A stretch of 64,000 bases of DNA from Bradyrhizobium sp. WSM3983. GTDB taxonomy: Bacteria > Pseudomonadota > Alphaproteobacteria > Rhizobiales > Xanthobacteraceae. Positions within the stretch are counted from its first letter, which is position 1; each line of letters opens with the position of its first letter. A program made the translations under genes and the position numbers. The notes beneath the pieces were generated by a model that saw nothing but the letters and a program-made list of their open reading frames with translations, searched no databases and was not told the DNA's origin. This document shows positions 36,794-45,511 of the stretch, piece after piece. The stretch is from contig NZ_AXAY01000003.1 of assembly GCF_000473045.1 (NCBI RefSeq), positions 310,001 through 374,000 on the forward strand, in the 5' to 3' direction.

Positions 36794-37684
36794 TCAGTTG
36801 ACCAGGCCGGCGTGCACCATGGCGCTGCGCACGGCAACGCGGGTCGGCTCGGACACCGGAACCATTGGCAGGCGCAGCGTTTCGTCCAGCTTGCCGAGCA
36901 AGGACATCGCGTACTTGATCGGGGCCGGATTGCTCTCGATGAAGAGGTTGTTGTGCAGCGGCATCAGCTTGTCGTGGATCGCGAGCGCCGCCTTGGCGTC
37001 GCCCTTGGCCCAGGCGGCCTGGAATTCCGAGCACAGGCGCGGCGCGACGTTCGAGGTCACCGAGATGCAGCCATGGCCGCCATGGGCCATGTAGCCGAGG
37101 ATGGTCGCATCCTCGCCGGAGAGCTGGTTGAAGTCCTCGCCCATCGCGGCGCGCTGCTGCGAGACGCGAACCATGCTTGCGGTAGCGTCCTTGACGCCGG
37201 CGATGTTCTTCAGCTCCCACAGCCGCTTCATGGTGTCGACCGACATGTCGATCACCGAGCGCGGCGGGATGTTGTAGATGATGATTGGAATCCCGATCGC
37301 ATCATTGATCGCCTTGAAGTGCTGGTACATGCCCTCCTGGGTGGGCTTGTTGTAGTAGGGCGTCACGATCAGCACGGCGTCCGCGCCCGCCTTCTCGGCA
37401 TGCTGGGCGAGTTCGATCGCTTCCCTGGTCGAGTTGGAACCGGCGCCGGCGACGACAGGCACGCGGCCCTTGGCCTCAGCGATGCACCACTCGACCACCT
37501 TCTTGTGCTCGTCGTGGCTGAGCGTCGGGCTCTCGCCAGTGGTGCCGACCGGGACCAGGCCGTTGGTGCCTTCCGAAATCTGCCAGTTGACCAGGGAGCG
37601 GAACGCCGCCTCGTCCAGCGAGCCGTTCTTGAAGGGCGTGACCAAGGCGGTGAACGACCCCCGGAATTTCGTCTTGGCTGCCAT
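36794..37684 (-). CDS. dapA: 4-hydroxy-tetrahydrodipicolinate synthase
   Basis: A 296-residue TIM-barrel aldolase that condenses pyruvate with aspartate semialdehyde for lysine and meso-DAP. Schiff-base Lys165 is in IAGVKDATA, Tyr137 in IIIYNIP, and the substrate loop is VGTTGES. ATG 37684 has GGAGGAA at the right spacing. The frame upstream is open but lacks DapA character. It is divergent from the transglycosylase gene, a likely functional link through peptidoglycan. Confidence 0.95.
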   Translation of the reverse strand: MAAKTKFRGSFTALVTPFKNGSLDEAAFRSLVNWQISEGTNGLVPVGTTGESPTLSHDEHKKVVEWCIAEAKGRVPVVAGAGSNSTREAIELAQHAEKAGADAVLIVTPYYNKPTQEGMYQHFKAINDAIGIPIIIYNIPPRSVIDMSVDTMKRLWELKNIAGVKDATASMVRVSQQRAAMGEDFNQLSGEDATILGYMAHGGHGCISVTSNVAPRLCSEFQAAWAKGDAKAALAIHDKLMPLHNNLFIESNPAPIKYAMSLLGKLDETLRLPMVPVSEPTRVAVRSAMVHAGLVN

Positions 37685-37890
37685 GGACTTCCTCCGTACG
37701 CGGCGTGATTTTTGAGCAAGCCCCATTCTTATCGGGTCTGTCCGGCCGGTAAAAGACCTGCTGCCGACTGACGCACCGTTTAAGCCGCGATTTTGCCGCG
37801 GTGGTGGTGCAAACCCGGCGAAGGTAAGCGGCTGTTGGTATTTTGTCCGCATATTCAATCAAATACAGCCAGATCTTGTACAGATAGGTC

Positions 37891-40407
37891 TTGAGCCAAT
37901 TGACTGATTCGGGGCGACGAACCTTCGTGACCTCCTTTCCTGGTGCCGCATGGCGATCCGCGCGATCCGCCGGTCTGGCCATATGCCTGATGGCCGGCCT
38001 GTCGATCGGCTGCGTCGCCCTGGCCAAGTCGAATGAGACGACTGAGGACACCGCGAAGGAACCGGCCAGGCAGGCCGGCAAGGAAACGACCAAGGGAACG
38101 ACCAAGGGAACCGCGAAGCCAGCCGCCAAGCCGCCCGCGAAGGACGCTGCGAAGGGATCGGCCAAGGAAACAGCCAAGGGCACAGGCAAAGAAGCAGCCA
38201 AGGGCCCGACCAAGGGAGCAGCCGCCAAGGATGCGGCGAAGGATGCGGCGAAGAAACCTGCCGGCAAGGATGCCGCGAAGGACAAGCCGAAGTCCGCTGC
38301 TGCCGCTCCCGCGCCAAAATCAAAACCGGCGGCCAATGCCCCGGCCTCCCAGACCACGCCGGCGGTGACAGCCACCGTCAGACCTTCTGCCCCGGCCCCC
38401 ACCTCCGTCAGACCAGTCGCAACGCCGGTACTCGCACCTGCGACCCGCCAGCACGCCGCGCCGCGCAAGCCGGTCACGCCGGCCGCGGTCGCTGCGACGT
38501 CGTCGACGTCGCAAGCCGACAAGGACACGCTCGAGAACGTCATCGAGCTCGTGCGCAAGCGCAAGCCGGGCGACGCCAGCAGTTACGCAGATTCGATTTC
38601 GGACCCCGTTGCGCGAAAGCTCGCGGAATGGATCATCCTCCGTAGCGAGGACAATGGCGCGAGCGTTGAGCGCTACCGCGCCTTCCTCTCCGCCAATCCG
38701 AGCTGGCCTTCGCAAACCTTCCTGCGCCGGCGCCTCGAAGCCGCGATGTGGGACGACAGGCGCGACGATTCCGTTGGCTGGTCGTGGTTCGAGAACGAAT
38801 CCCCTGTTTCGGCCAAGGGCCGCTTCGTGCTCGCCAAGGCGATGCTGGCGCGCGGCGACCGCGCCAACGCCGAGCGGCTGGTGCGCGAGGCCTGGCGCAG
38901 CGATCCGATGTCGGAGGACACCGAGAACAACGCGCTCGACCAGTTCGGCGCACTGCTGACGCCGGGCGACCAGAAGGCGCGAATGGACACGCTGCTCTAT
39001 GGCAGCGAGAACGAGGCCGCGTTGCGCGCTGCAAAGCGGCTCGGCGCCGGCTATGTCGCGCTCGCCAAGGCCCGCATTGCCTCGTTCAAGAAGGCACCGA
39101 ACGCGCGGGCGTTGCTGGAACAAGTGCCGAGCGAATTGCACAACGATCCCGGCTTCATCTTCAGCAAGATCCAACTGCTGCGCCGCGAGGAGAAGTTTGC
39201 CGAAGCCGCCCAGCTCATGCTGTCGGCGCCGAAGGATCCGAACCGGCTCCACAACCTCGACGAATGGTGGATCGAGCGGCGCCTGCTGGCGCGCAAGATG
39301 ATCGACACCGAGGAATTCCGCAGCGCCTATCTGATCGCGCGCGACGCGGCGCTCCCTTCGCGTGACATCTACAAGACCGAGCAGGAATTCACGGCGGGCT
39401 GGATCGCGCTGCGCTTCCTCAACGATCCCGCGGCAGCCGCCCAGCACTTTGCCCGCATCGGCGTCGGCAGCGTCAATCCGACCACGCTGGCGCGTGCCGG
39501 TTACTGGCAGGGCCGCGCGTCCGAGGCCGCCGGTCGCCAGCAGGAGGCGCGCAACGCTTATGCCCGCGCTGCCGAGCAATCGACCAGCTATTACGGCCAG
39601 CTCGCGCGCGCAAAGCTCGGCCTGCCGCAGATCGAGCTGAACAGCCAGCCGCGCGGCCGCGGCGCCGAGCGGCTGGAGATCGTGCGCGCGGCGCAATTGC
39701 TCTACGAGCTCGACGAGCGCGAGATGACGGTGCCGATGCTTGCCGACATGGGTGAGAACGGCGATCCCGAGGCGCTGACCGGCCTCGGCGAGCTGACCCA
39801 ACGCTACAGCGACGCGCGTGGCATGCTGCTGGTCGGCAAGGCCGCGCTCAATCGCGGCCTCCCGTTCGACTTCTACGCTTATCCCGTCAACGGCATTCCA
39901 CACTTCACGCAGATCGGTCCCGAGGTCGAGCGCAGCATCGTCTACGCGATCGCGCGCCAGGAAAGCGCATTCAACCCCTCCGTGGTCTCGCCGGCGCAGG
40001 CCTACGGCCTGATGCAGGTGACGCCGGACGCCGCACGCTACGTCTGCAAGCGGCATGGCGCGACCTATGACCTCTCGCGGCTGAAGAAGGATTCGTCCTA
40101 CAATGCCACGCTCGGGGCGGCCGAGCTCGGCGGCTTGCTCGAGGATTATCGCGGCTCCTACATCATGACCTTCGCCGCCTACAACGCCGGTCGCGGCAGC
40201 GTGAAGAAATGGATCGACCGTTACGGCGATCCCCGCGACGCCAAGGTCGATGCGGTCGACTGGGTCGAGTTGATTCCCTTCTCCGAGACGCGCAACTACG
40301 TGCAGCGGATCATGGAGAATCTTCAGGTCTACCGCGCCCGCTTCGGCGGCGGCACGCGCTTGCAGATCGAGGCCGATTTGCGCCGCGGCGCCGGCAGCGT
40401 GGAGTAG
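37891..40407 (+). CDS. slt: Soluble lytic transglycosylase with a long Lys/Ala-rich linker
   Basis: An 838-residue protein. A signal peptide (AGLAICLMAGLSIGCVALA) is followed by ~90 residues made almost only of Lys, Ala, Thr, Gly and Pro, then a Pro/Ala stretch to ~210. A TPR-like superhelix (~215-640) precedes the SLT catalytic domain, with Glu691 in RQESAFNP, GLMQVTP and AYNAGRGSV. It cleaves the MurNAc-GlcNAc bond, making anhydro-muropeptides. The first start is TTG 37891; GTG 37927 (VTSFPGAAWRS) is equally plausible and closer to the signal peptide. The Cys in SIGC might mark a lipobox-like site, but the context is poor. A terminator follows at 40680-40701. Confidence 0.9.
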   Translation: MSQLTDSGRRTFVTSFPGAAWRSARSAGLAICLMAGLSIGCVALAKSNETTEDTAKEPARQAGKETTKGTTKGTAKPAAKPPAKDAAKGSAKETAKGTGKEAAKGPTKGAAAKDAAKDAAKKPAGKDAAKDKPKSAAAAPAPKSKPAANAPASQTTPAVTATVRPSAPAPTSVRPVATPVLAPATRQHAAPRKPVTPAAVAATSSTSQADKDTLENVIELVRKRKPGDASSYADSISDPVARKLAEWIILRSEDNGASVERYRAFLSANPSWPSQTFLRRRLEAAMWDDRRDDSVGWSWFENESPVSAKGRFVLAKAMLARGDRANAERLVREAWRSDPMSEDTENNALDQFGALLTPGDQKARMDTLLYGSENEAALRAAKRLGAGYVALAKARIASFKKAPNARALLEQVPSELHNDPGFIFSKIQLLRREEKFAEAAQLMLSAPKDPNRLHNLDEWWIERRLLARKMIDTEEFRSAYLIARDAALPSRDIYKTEQEFTAGWIALRFLNDPAAAAQHFARIGVGSVNPTTLARAGYWQGRASEAAGRQQEARNAYARAAEQSTSYYGQLARAKLGLPQIELNSQPRGRGAERLEIVRAAQLLYELDEREMTVPMLADMGENGDPEALTGLGELTQRYSDARGMLLVGKAALNRGLPFDFYAYPVNGIPHFTQIGPEVERSIVYAIARQESAFNPSVVSPAQAYGLMQVTPDAARYVCKRHGATYDLSRLKKDSSYNATLGAAELGGLLEDYRGSYIMTFAAYNAGRGSVKKWIDRYGDPRDAKVDAVDWVELIPFSETRNYVQRIMENLQVYRARFGGGTRLQIEADLRRGAGSVE

Positions 40408-40581
40408 AGCCGCCCTCTCTGGAACGGAAGAACCACCACCGGCCATGCCGGGTTGAGCGAGGCCGGTCCAGAACTGCAGAAGCGGTCTGAACTTCAAGAC
40501 TTGCTACGCCGTGCCGAACCAACTGGATGAGATGAATTGGGGCTGGAACGATATCGCCACTGCCGCGCCTTTGCCACCGCC

Positions 40582-40652
40582 GAGGCTTGGACTGAAATCG
40601 AGGCTTGGACTGAAATCGAGGCTTGGACTGAAATCGAGGCTTGGACTGAAAT
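40582..40652. repeat. Four tandem 18-base units
   Basis: GAGGCTTGGACTGAAATC occurs four times in direct contact (40582, 40600, 40618, 40636); the last copy ends one base short of the unit. The unit length is a multiple of three, but no gene covers it. It would be a variable-number site between strains. Confidence 0.95.
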
Positions 40653-40679
40653 AGGGACGGTTGGGCATCAGAATCGAAA

Positions 40680-40701
40680 AGGCCGCCTCGCAAGGCGGCC
40701 T
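40680..40701 (+). terminator. Terminator on the slt side
   Basis: AGGCCGCCT (40680-40688) pairs perfectly with 40693-40701 around CGCA, followed by CTTTCGTTT. It lies ~270 bases past the slt stop, beyond the tandem repeats. Confidence 0.75.
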
Positions 40702-40807
40702 CTTTCGTTTCGGGAGACGAGATCGGCTCCGTCCGGTCCTGCCCGGTCGATTATCATCTGTCGATTTGCGCGTCAGAAGGCCAGGGCCGTATCGCCAAAA
40801 AAAGCAA

Positions 40808-40835
40808 GAGCCCCGGCGGTTTCCCGCCGGGGCTC
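40808..40835 (-). terminator. Terminator of the porin gene
   Basis: A perfect 12-base stem, 40808-40819 with 40824-40835 (GAGCCCCGGCGG), loop TTTC. On the minus strand it is followed by TTGCTTTTTTT, a good U-tract, 17 bases past the porin stop. Confidence 0.9.
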
Positions 40836-40852
40836 GAGTTGATTGGTAGATA

Positions 40853-42373
40853 TCAGAAGTTGCGCTGAGCGCGGAGGAGCAGAGTGAGCGAGTTCTGATC
40901 CTTCAGCTCATACACCGCAGCCGGCTTGGCAGCGGTAGCAACCGCAGTGTTCGCACCCGAGATGGTGCCAGCGTACTTCTGGTCCAGACGCGAGTAGCTC
41001 AAGTCCGCAGTGAACGCCAGGTTCTTGACCGGGGTCCAGACGGTGTTGATGCCAACCACGCCGAAGTTGAAGTCCGGGTTGCAAGTCGCACCAGCGGACG
41101 GACCGAGGGCCGCGAAGTTGGCGCAGATCAGCGCCTTGCCCGCGTCGGTGTACTTCAGCTGAGCGTAACCACCGTAGACGGCGCTAACCCAGTAGGGGTT
41201 CCAGTTGTGGGTGAAGCCACCACGGACGCCCCAGGTCTTGACGGTCTCGATGCTGCCACCGGGACCACCGAAGACACCATCAGAGATGCCGGCGAAGCCG
41301 ACGCTCTGATAGGCACCGATGCCCGAACCGCTGTACATGAAGAAGTTCTGCGGGAACAGGGTCTGGAAGTTATACTTGCTTGCACCATCGGTGTAGACGG
41401 CCTGCAAGTTGAGCGAGTCACCCGCACCAGTCGGGATGTTCTTGATCGACAACGAACCCTGAACAGCCCAACCCCACTTGTCGCCGGGATGACCGGTGGG
41501 TTCCGTCGTGCCGTAGTAGGAGGGATGGAGATCCTTGGCAGCAACCGAGAACTGGGCCAGACCCCAAGCCTGATCAACACGAACAGCACCAATGATGTCG
41601 GGGGTACGCGTTCCACCCCAAGACTGGACGCCGTACTGACCCTGGACGAACGCTGCACCAGCGGCGGCAGCCGTCGCGAAGCCAGTGGTGTTCCACAGGT
41701 TCGACTGACCGGAGGTCAGCGTCGTGTCTTCTTCCAAGGCCAGCGAACCGGTGATGCCCTGGCCGAAGTCAGCGGTATAAGCGAACTGGTTCACGCCGGT
41801 GACGTGGTTGGAGCCGCCCGGAATGGAATCGGGACCGCCAGCCGGATAGCTCTGCCACGGGGCATCGAAGATCGAGACCGTGCGGCCGAAGGTGAAGCCA
41901 GCGAACTGGATGAACGCATGGTAGAGGCCGAGCGACGGGTTGCCGGTCGAGAACGCCGTGCCACCCGCTGCGACGCCGGTCACGTTGGCCGTGTCGTAGC
42001 TGAAGATCATATCAGCGTAGGTGCGAACCACACCGTATTCGGTCGCCGTGCGGGTATCGACGTTGAAGTCCATACGAGCGCGGGTGTAATAGTAGTTGGT
42101 CAAACGGTTGTTCGACCCACCGTTCGCAGTGGCCGAGCTCTGGTTGAAACCATAGTCGCCGGCGCCGCCAACAATTGCGTCAGCGCGCACGTAACCACCC
42201 AGCTTGATGCAGGTGTCGGTGCCCGGGATGTAGTAGAAACCCGCACCGTACAGGGAGCAGATCTTCACGTATTCGACCGCTTTGGCCTTCACGGGGAGAT
42301 CGGCTGCCTGCGCTCCGCCCACGGCGATGAGACCCGCCGCTGAGCCGAGCAAAAGGCTCTTAACCAACTTCAT
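40853..42373 (-). CDS. Outer-membrane porin, Porin_2 family
   Basis: A 506-residue precursor with a signal peptide (MKLVKSLLLGSAAGLIAVGG, cut after AQA) and the family start ADLPVKAKAVEYVKICSLYG. CSLYG...TDTC gives two Cys near the N-terminus that are conserved in rhizobial porins. The remainder is a beta-barrel pattern with Gly/Thr/Asn-rich loops ending in Phe (LLLRAQRNF), the BAM signal. It forms general diffusion trimers in the outer membrane. GGAGGTTT precedes ATG 42373. Codon use is strongly biased, as in highly expressed genes. Confidence 0.93.
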   Translation of the reverse strand: MKLVKSLLLGSAAGLIAVGGAQAADLPVKAKAVEYVKICSLYGAGFYYIPGTDTCIKLGGYVRADAIVGGAGDYGFNQSSATANGGSNNRLTNYYYTRARMDFNVDTRTATEYGVVRTYADMIFSYDTANVTGVAAGGTAFSTGNPSLGLYHAFIQFAGFTFGRTVSIFDAPWQSYPAGGPDSIPGGSNHVTGVNQFAYTADFGQGITGSLALEEDTTLTSGQSNLWNTTGFATAAAAGAAFVQGQYGVQSWGGTRTPDIIGAVRVDQAWGLAQFSVAAKDLHPSYYGTTEPTGHPGDKWGWAVQGSLSIKNIPTGAGDSLNLQAVYTDGASKYNFQTLFPQNFFMYSGSGIGAYQSVGFAGISDGVFGGPGGSIETVKTWGVRGGFTHNWNPYWVSAVYGGYAQLKYTDAGKALICANFAALGPSAGATCNPDFNFGVVGINTVWTPVKNLAFTADLSYSRLDQKYAGTISGANTAVATAAKPAAVYELKDQNSLTLLLRAQRNF

Positions 42374-43282
42374 GTTAAACCTCCAAGTTGCTCTTCAGGG
42401 AAGGTCACTGACCCGAACGGCCAATTCCCCAACCCCCTTTAAATCACCGCTTTGGCCGCCTTCGCGTCTTCGGACACACCCGCATGAACGCGAGGGACTT
42501 AAGCGAAAGACCTAAACGGGACGACCTTGGGATGCCCCCCTCCGTCGCCCGATCACAATTACCGAACGTCCTTGCACACACAACAAGAGAACGCTCCGAA
42601 GCGGGCCTATGAAGCGTGTTTTCCGACGGGTGTTGCACAAATAACACGCAGATGTGATCGGACGACGCCTACAACATATTGTTTTTACTATATTTTTTTA
42701 CGCGGTTCCATTCGCCGCCGAGGTTCCCGATCCGATGGCGCGCGGATCGGCTTACACACAGAGACGGCTCTGACACACACGAATCGTGGAATCGGCACGC
42801 AGACTCCAGGGGACGGTAACGCGCCGTAACTCTCGGTGATCTCCGGCAGGACGCGTGCAAAAAACGGCCGACACCGCGCAGACTCTTTATGTAGCTGACG
42901 TCGTTCGGGCGATTGGGGAATCAGGGCCGGCATCCCGGCCGGCGGAGATGGAAGGATTCGCCCGTCGATCAGCCTTCATAGGCCTCCGGCGGCCTAACAA
43001 GCCGGTATCCTGCCTCGCGAGAGGCAGGCCGCGCGGCAGGAAATTCCAAGTAAACTCAATCGCTTGCTAAAACAAAAATAGTGTCGTCCGCGGAACCATC
43101 TCTGTCAGCTCTGCCAAACGCTTTAGGTCTGCGTTAGCTCTTTCGGACGTGATCTTTCCCGACTGGATAGCAAACCGTCATTATTGGCGCGCAGTCCTGC
43201 GGAAATCGTTGGGAATATTCGAGCGAAAACACGCGCTTCCAAATTGACCGGCCCAAGTAATTAGATGCATAAGGCTCGCACC
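42374..43282. other. Long intergenic region between the porin and tRNA-Ser
   Basis: No protein gene is supported over 909 bases. The part next to the porin must hold its promoter and leader. An AT-rich tract around 42670-42705 is the lowest-GC place in this neighbourhood and could mark a promoter. The end holds the likely tRNA promoter. Small RNAs cannot be excluded by eye. Confidence 0.5.
43244..43273 (+). promoter_or_regulatory. Probable promoter of tRNA-Ser
   Basis: TTGACC (43244-43249) and CATAAG (43268-43273), 18-base spacer, end nine bases before the mature tRNA. The match to sigma-70 consensus is fair. Confidence 0.45.
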
Positions 43283-43375
43283 GGAGAGGTGGCCGAGTGG
43301 CTGAAGGCAACGCTTTGCTAAAGCGTCATACGGTCTCAAGCTGTATCGAGGGTTCGAATCCCTCCCTCTCCGCCA
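43283..43375 (+). tRNA. tRNA-Ser (GCU)
   Basis: A 93-base serine tRNA with a long variable arm. The acceptor stem GGAGAGG (43283-43289) pairs with CCTCTCC (43365-43371), G is the discriminator and CCA is encoded at 43373-43375. The anticodon GCT is at 43317-43319 in the loop TTGCTAA, reading AGC/AGU codons. The T-arm has GGTTCGAATCC. No integrase or duplicated 3' end is seen nearby. Confidence 0.97.
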
Positions 43376-43705
43376 CCCAACCGCAGAATCAAAGCTAGAA
43401 GCGACCATGAAGCCGGCGCGAAAGCCTGGCGCAAGGATCCGCGCGGCTGAGCTCAGCCCGATTCGCGCTCTCCCTATATATGTGTGCCCGCATCTGACCG
43501 GCCGGACGCCAATACGGGGGCGAGATGAGCACCTCCTCCGTGCGGTCGCCCGAGTTCCAGATCGCAATCGTCGGGCGCGATCCGAATCGGCAGCCATTGG
43601 GTCATTCTTGTCGGGATCGCCTATGCCGCGCGGGTCCAGGCGACGGCACAACGCATTTGCTCGATTCAGCGCAATCGCGCCAAATCGATTGGCGCCGTTG
43701 TTCGC
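43376..43705. other. Intergenic region after tRNA-Ser
   Basis: I see no gene, terminator or repeat. ORFs here have no family resemblance, and one on the minus strand would run through the tRNA. Confidence 0.5.
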
Positions 43706-43972
43706 TCAGTGCGCGGACACCCAGGCCCTCGCGTCACGCTGCGCAGCCGAGATCTCGGCCTCGGACATCTGACCGGCCACTTCCTGGCGCAGCGCGATGG
43801 CGTCCTTGCGGCCCTTCAGGGCTGCGAGGTTGAACCATTTGTGCGCGGCGACGAGGTCAACCAGGCCCGAGCGGCCGCTCGCCCAATATATCCCGCGCTC
43901 GAACAGAACGTCCGACAGCGTGCTTGCATCGATCGGCGTTGCCGCATCGAGATCGAAAGTACCCTGAAACAT
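43706..43972 (-). CDS. Sel1-repeat-like mini-protein
   Basis: An 88-residue protein containing one and a half Sel1/TPR-like units: LSDVLFERGIYWASGRSG, then DLVAAHKWFNLAALKGRKDA, the typical AxKWFxxAAxxG pattern, then LRQEVAGQMSEAEISAAQRD. No signal peptide. Similar short Sel1 proteins occur in Bradyrhizobium. Partner unknown; a protein-protein contact role is likely. It stands alone. Confidence 0.75.
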   Translation of the reverse strand: MFQGTFDLDAATPIDASTLSDVLFERGIYWASGRSGLVDLVAAHKWFNLAALKGRKDAIALRQEVAGQMSEAEISAAQRDARAWVSAH

Positions 43973-44309
43973 AACGCATCCCCTTTTTCTTATGCCGCCT
44001 CGTTCCCCCGAGCGCGGCTCCCGTCTACTCTGATTGCCTGATCCTTGATCATGCGCTGTTCAACTCATCCCCAAGTCCATGCCGCTTCCCGGCTTGTTGA
44101 AGACAATGATGGCGGGCAAATTTGAATGGCAGTTTAAGTATCGCGATGAAGCAGACGTAAACGCGGGCGCGTCCCGCAGGCGCAAGCAATTCAAGATGTC
44201 GCTGATTTGCAGGCACTTCTGCGATTCGTCAGATTCGGTTTACCGTGGGATTTTGGGACATCGATAACCATCGCGCGCGGTCGCGCGTGTCCTGTGATGC
44301 CTCCCTCCC

Positions 44310-44414
44310 GCTGTCGTCACCCGCGAAGGCGGGTGACCCAGTATTCCAGAGGCAGCAATCGTCCCCCGGGAAGCCGCGGCGTACTGGATCGCCCGGTCGG
44401 AGCCGGGCGATGAC
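44310..44414. repeat. Extragenic palindromic element, copy 2
   Basis: It matches the layout of 22453-22557. It has two short palindromes, ACCCGCGAAGGCGGGT (44320-44335) and ATCGCCCGG ... CCGGGCGAT (about 44388-44412), joined by CCAGTATTCCAGAG and GAAGCCGCGGCGTACTGG. Confidence 0.75.
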
Positions 44415-44809
44415 ATCGCGAGTGGAGAGGCAGCGTGCGGTCAGCGCGCAATCACGCCGCACCCTCGCCTGCCTCAAGACAGCACGGCCAAGGCAACGCG
44501 ACAGCACAATGCGACTGCGTCGCGGTCAGATCAACAATGTCGGGAAAGGAATGCCGGCAATACCCCGGCCTCAGGGAACGAGGGCGTCGGCGAACACGTC
44601 AGGATCAGATTCCAAATTGGCTCGAAGGCCGTCTGTGGAATTGCGGAGCCCTTATTCAAGGAGCCGCACCGAACGAAGAAAACTTGTTTCTTCTGCCGGA
44701 CCGGACTTTGACGAGCGAGCCCGTGAAAGCTGACGATCCGACCGTTGACCTGATGTCTCGCCGACACCCTCTATCGTCGACCAGAACCTTTTGAGAGGCG
44801 CTGATGACG

Positions 44810-44832
44810 TGCCGGCTCTCTAGGAGCCGGCA
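44810..44832 (-). terminator. Hairpin after the basic mini-protein gene
   Basis: TGCCGGCTC (44810-44818) pairs perfectly with 44824-44832 around TCTAG, 15 bases past the stop of the 32-residue gene. A U-tract is lacking, so it may be a weak terminator or a stabilising hairpin. Confidence 0.5.
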
Positions 44833-44847
44833 ACTTCAGAAGCGAAG

Positions 44848-44946
44848 TTACTTCTTCTTGGCGACCTTGCGGGTCTTCTTCGCAGTCTTCTTCACTGCGC
44901 TCTTCGCCTTCTTCGCCTTCTTCGCCTTCTTTGCTTTCTTGGCCAT
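44848..44946 (-). CDS. 32-residue Lys/Ala-rich histone H1-like mini-protein
   Basis: ATG 44946, preceded by GGAGGG at good spacing, encodes MAKKAKKAKKAKKAKSAVKK and then TAKKTRKVAKKK. Over half the residues are Lys or Arg and almost all others Ala. The repeated AKK unit is that of H1-tail-like proteins found in several bacteria and widespread in Bradyrhizobium. Nucleic-acid binding by charge is expected; it lacks any fold. The longer in-frame ORF back to 45048 has no ribosome site. It is too short for default gene finders and may be missed. Confidence 0.8.
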   Translation of the reverse strand: MAKKAKKAKKAKKAKSAVKKTAKKTRKVAKKK

Positions 44947-45511
44947 GTTGCCCTCCGATGTGTGAGATGGCTTAATTGCTGCGCGCATTCGGGGATCGAA
45001 TGCACTCACCCCGAATACACCAACACGACGAAAAAAACATCTTCTCACTTAAGGAAGTGTTGACGGCGCAGCGCGCGTGCGCCAGCCGCACTTGATCTGC
45101 CGACACGCAGAGACACGCGTCTGCGATTGCAAATGCTTCTCGCAGCATTGATCTCGACAACAGCGGCGATTGCAAGAATACCCTATGCCGCAAGTATTAT
45201 TCTGCGCGCGCACATCACGCGCGATCAGTGCGATGACGCGCGCCGCAAGGCGCGCGATGGCGTCGTGGAGGCGAGTCGCGGACTCTGAGTCGCCAATTTT
45301 GGCAACGAAATTATTTTCATGCTTAACGGCGGAAGCGCTCGTCAGAGCATGTGCAAGCCGCCGTTTTGCGCGAATCGCACCACCGCGATTCGCAACTGCA
45401 TCGTGACCTCAGCGGGATGAAGTTTGCTGTCTGCGATGCGTGCGCGCGTCTCGTCTCGACGTCGCGCGAGGTGACGGCGAGCGTCTCACCGTCTCGTCCG
45501 AGCGCGTGACG
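44947..45511. other. Intergenic region between the basic mini-protein gene and gatB
   Basis: No gene is supported in 565 bases. The stretch 45190-45290 is full of GCGC-rich short palindromes. The upstream part must hold the promoter of the mini-protein gene. Confidence 0.45.

Larger units (their letters stand above)
40408..40852. other. Intergenic region between slt and the porin
   Basis: No gene is supported. It contains four tandem 18-base repeats (40582-40652), the slt-side terminator (40680-40701) and the porin terminator (40808-40835). An ORF through the repeats exists but has no start signals and low-complexity content. Confidence 0.6.
43973..44847. other. Intergenic region with a palindromic element
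   Basis: No convincing gene in 875 bases. It holds the element at 44310-44414 and a hairpin at 44810-44832. An ORF at 44079-44267 (62 codons) has no recognisable motif or good ribosome site, so I left it out. Confidence 0.5.

Noticed and set aside
38320..40497. 725-codon ORF antisense to the transglycosylase
   Set aside because: The + strand carries the SLT domain and TPR region; the antisense text has no motif.
40582..40652. CRISPR array
   Set aside because: The units touch each other with no spacers, are only 18 bases long, and no cas gene is in the window.
42374..42520. Riboswitch in the porin leader
   Set aside because: I could not find a conserved riboswitch core by eye; the leader is simply long.
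43181..43651. 156-codon ORF on the minus strand through tRNA-Ser
   Set aside because: It crosses the tRNA and has low-complexity Arg-rich sequence.
43283..43705. Genomic island at tRNA-Ser
   Set aside because: No integrase, no second copy of the tRNA 3' end, and ordinary genes on both sides.
44079..44267. 62-codon ORF on the + strand
   Set aside because: No ribosome site, motif or operon neighbour.
45170..45406. 78-codon ORF on the + strand
   Set aside because: GCGC-rich palindromic DNA with no sign of coding selection.
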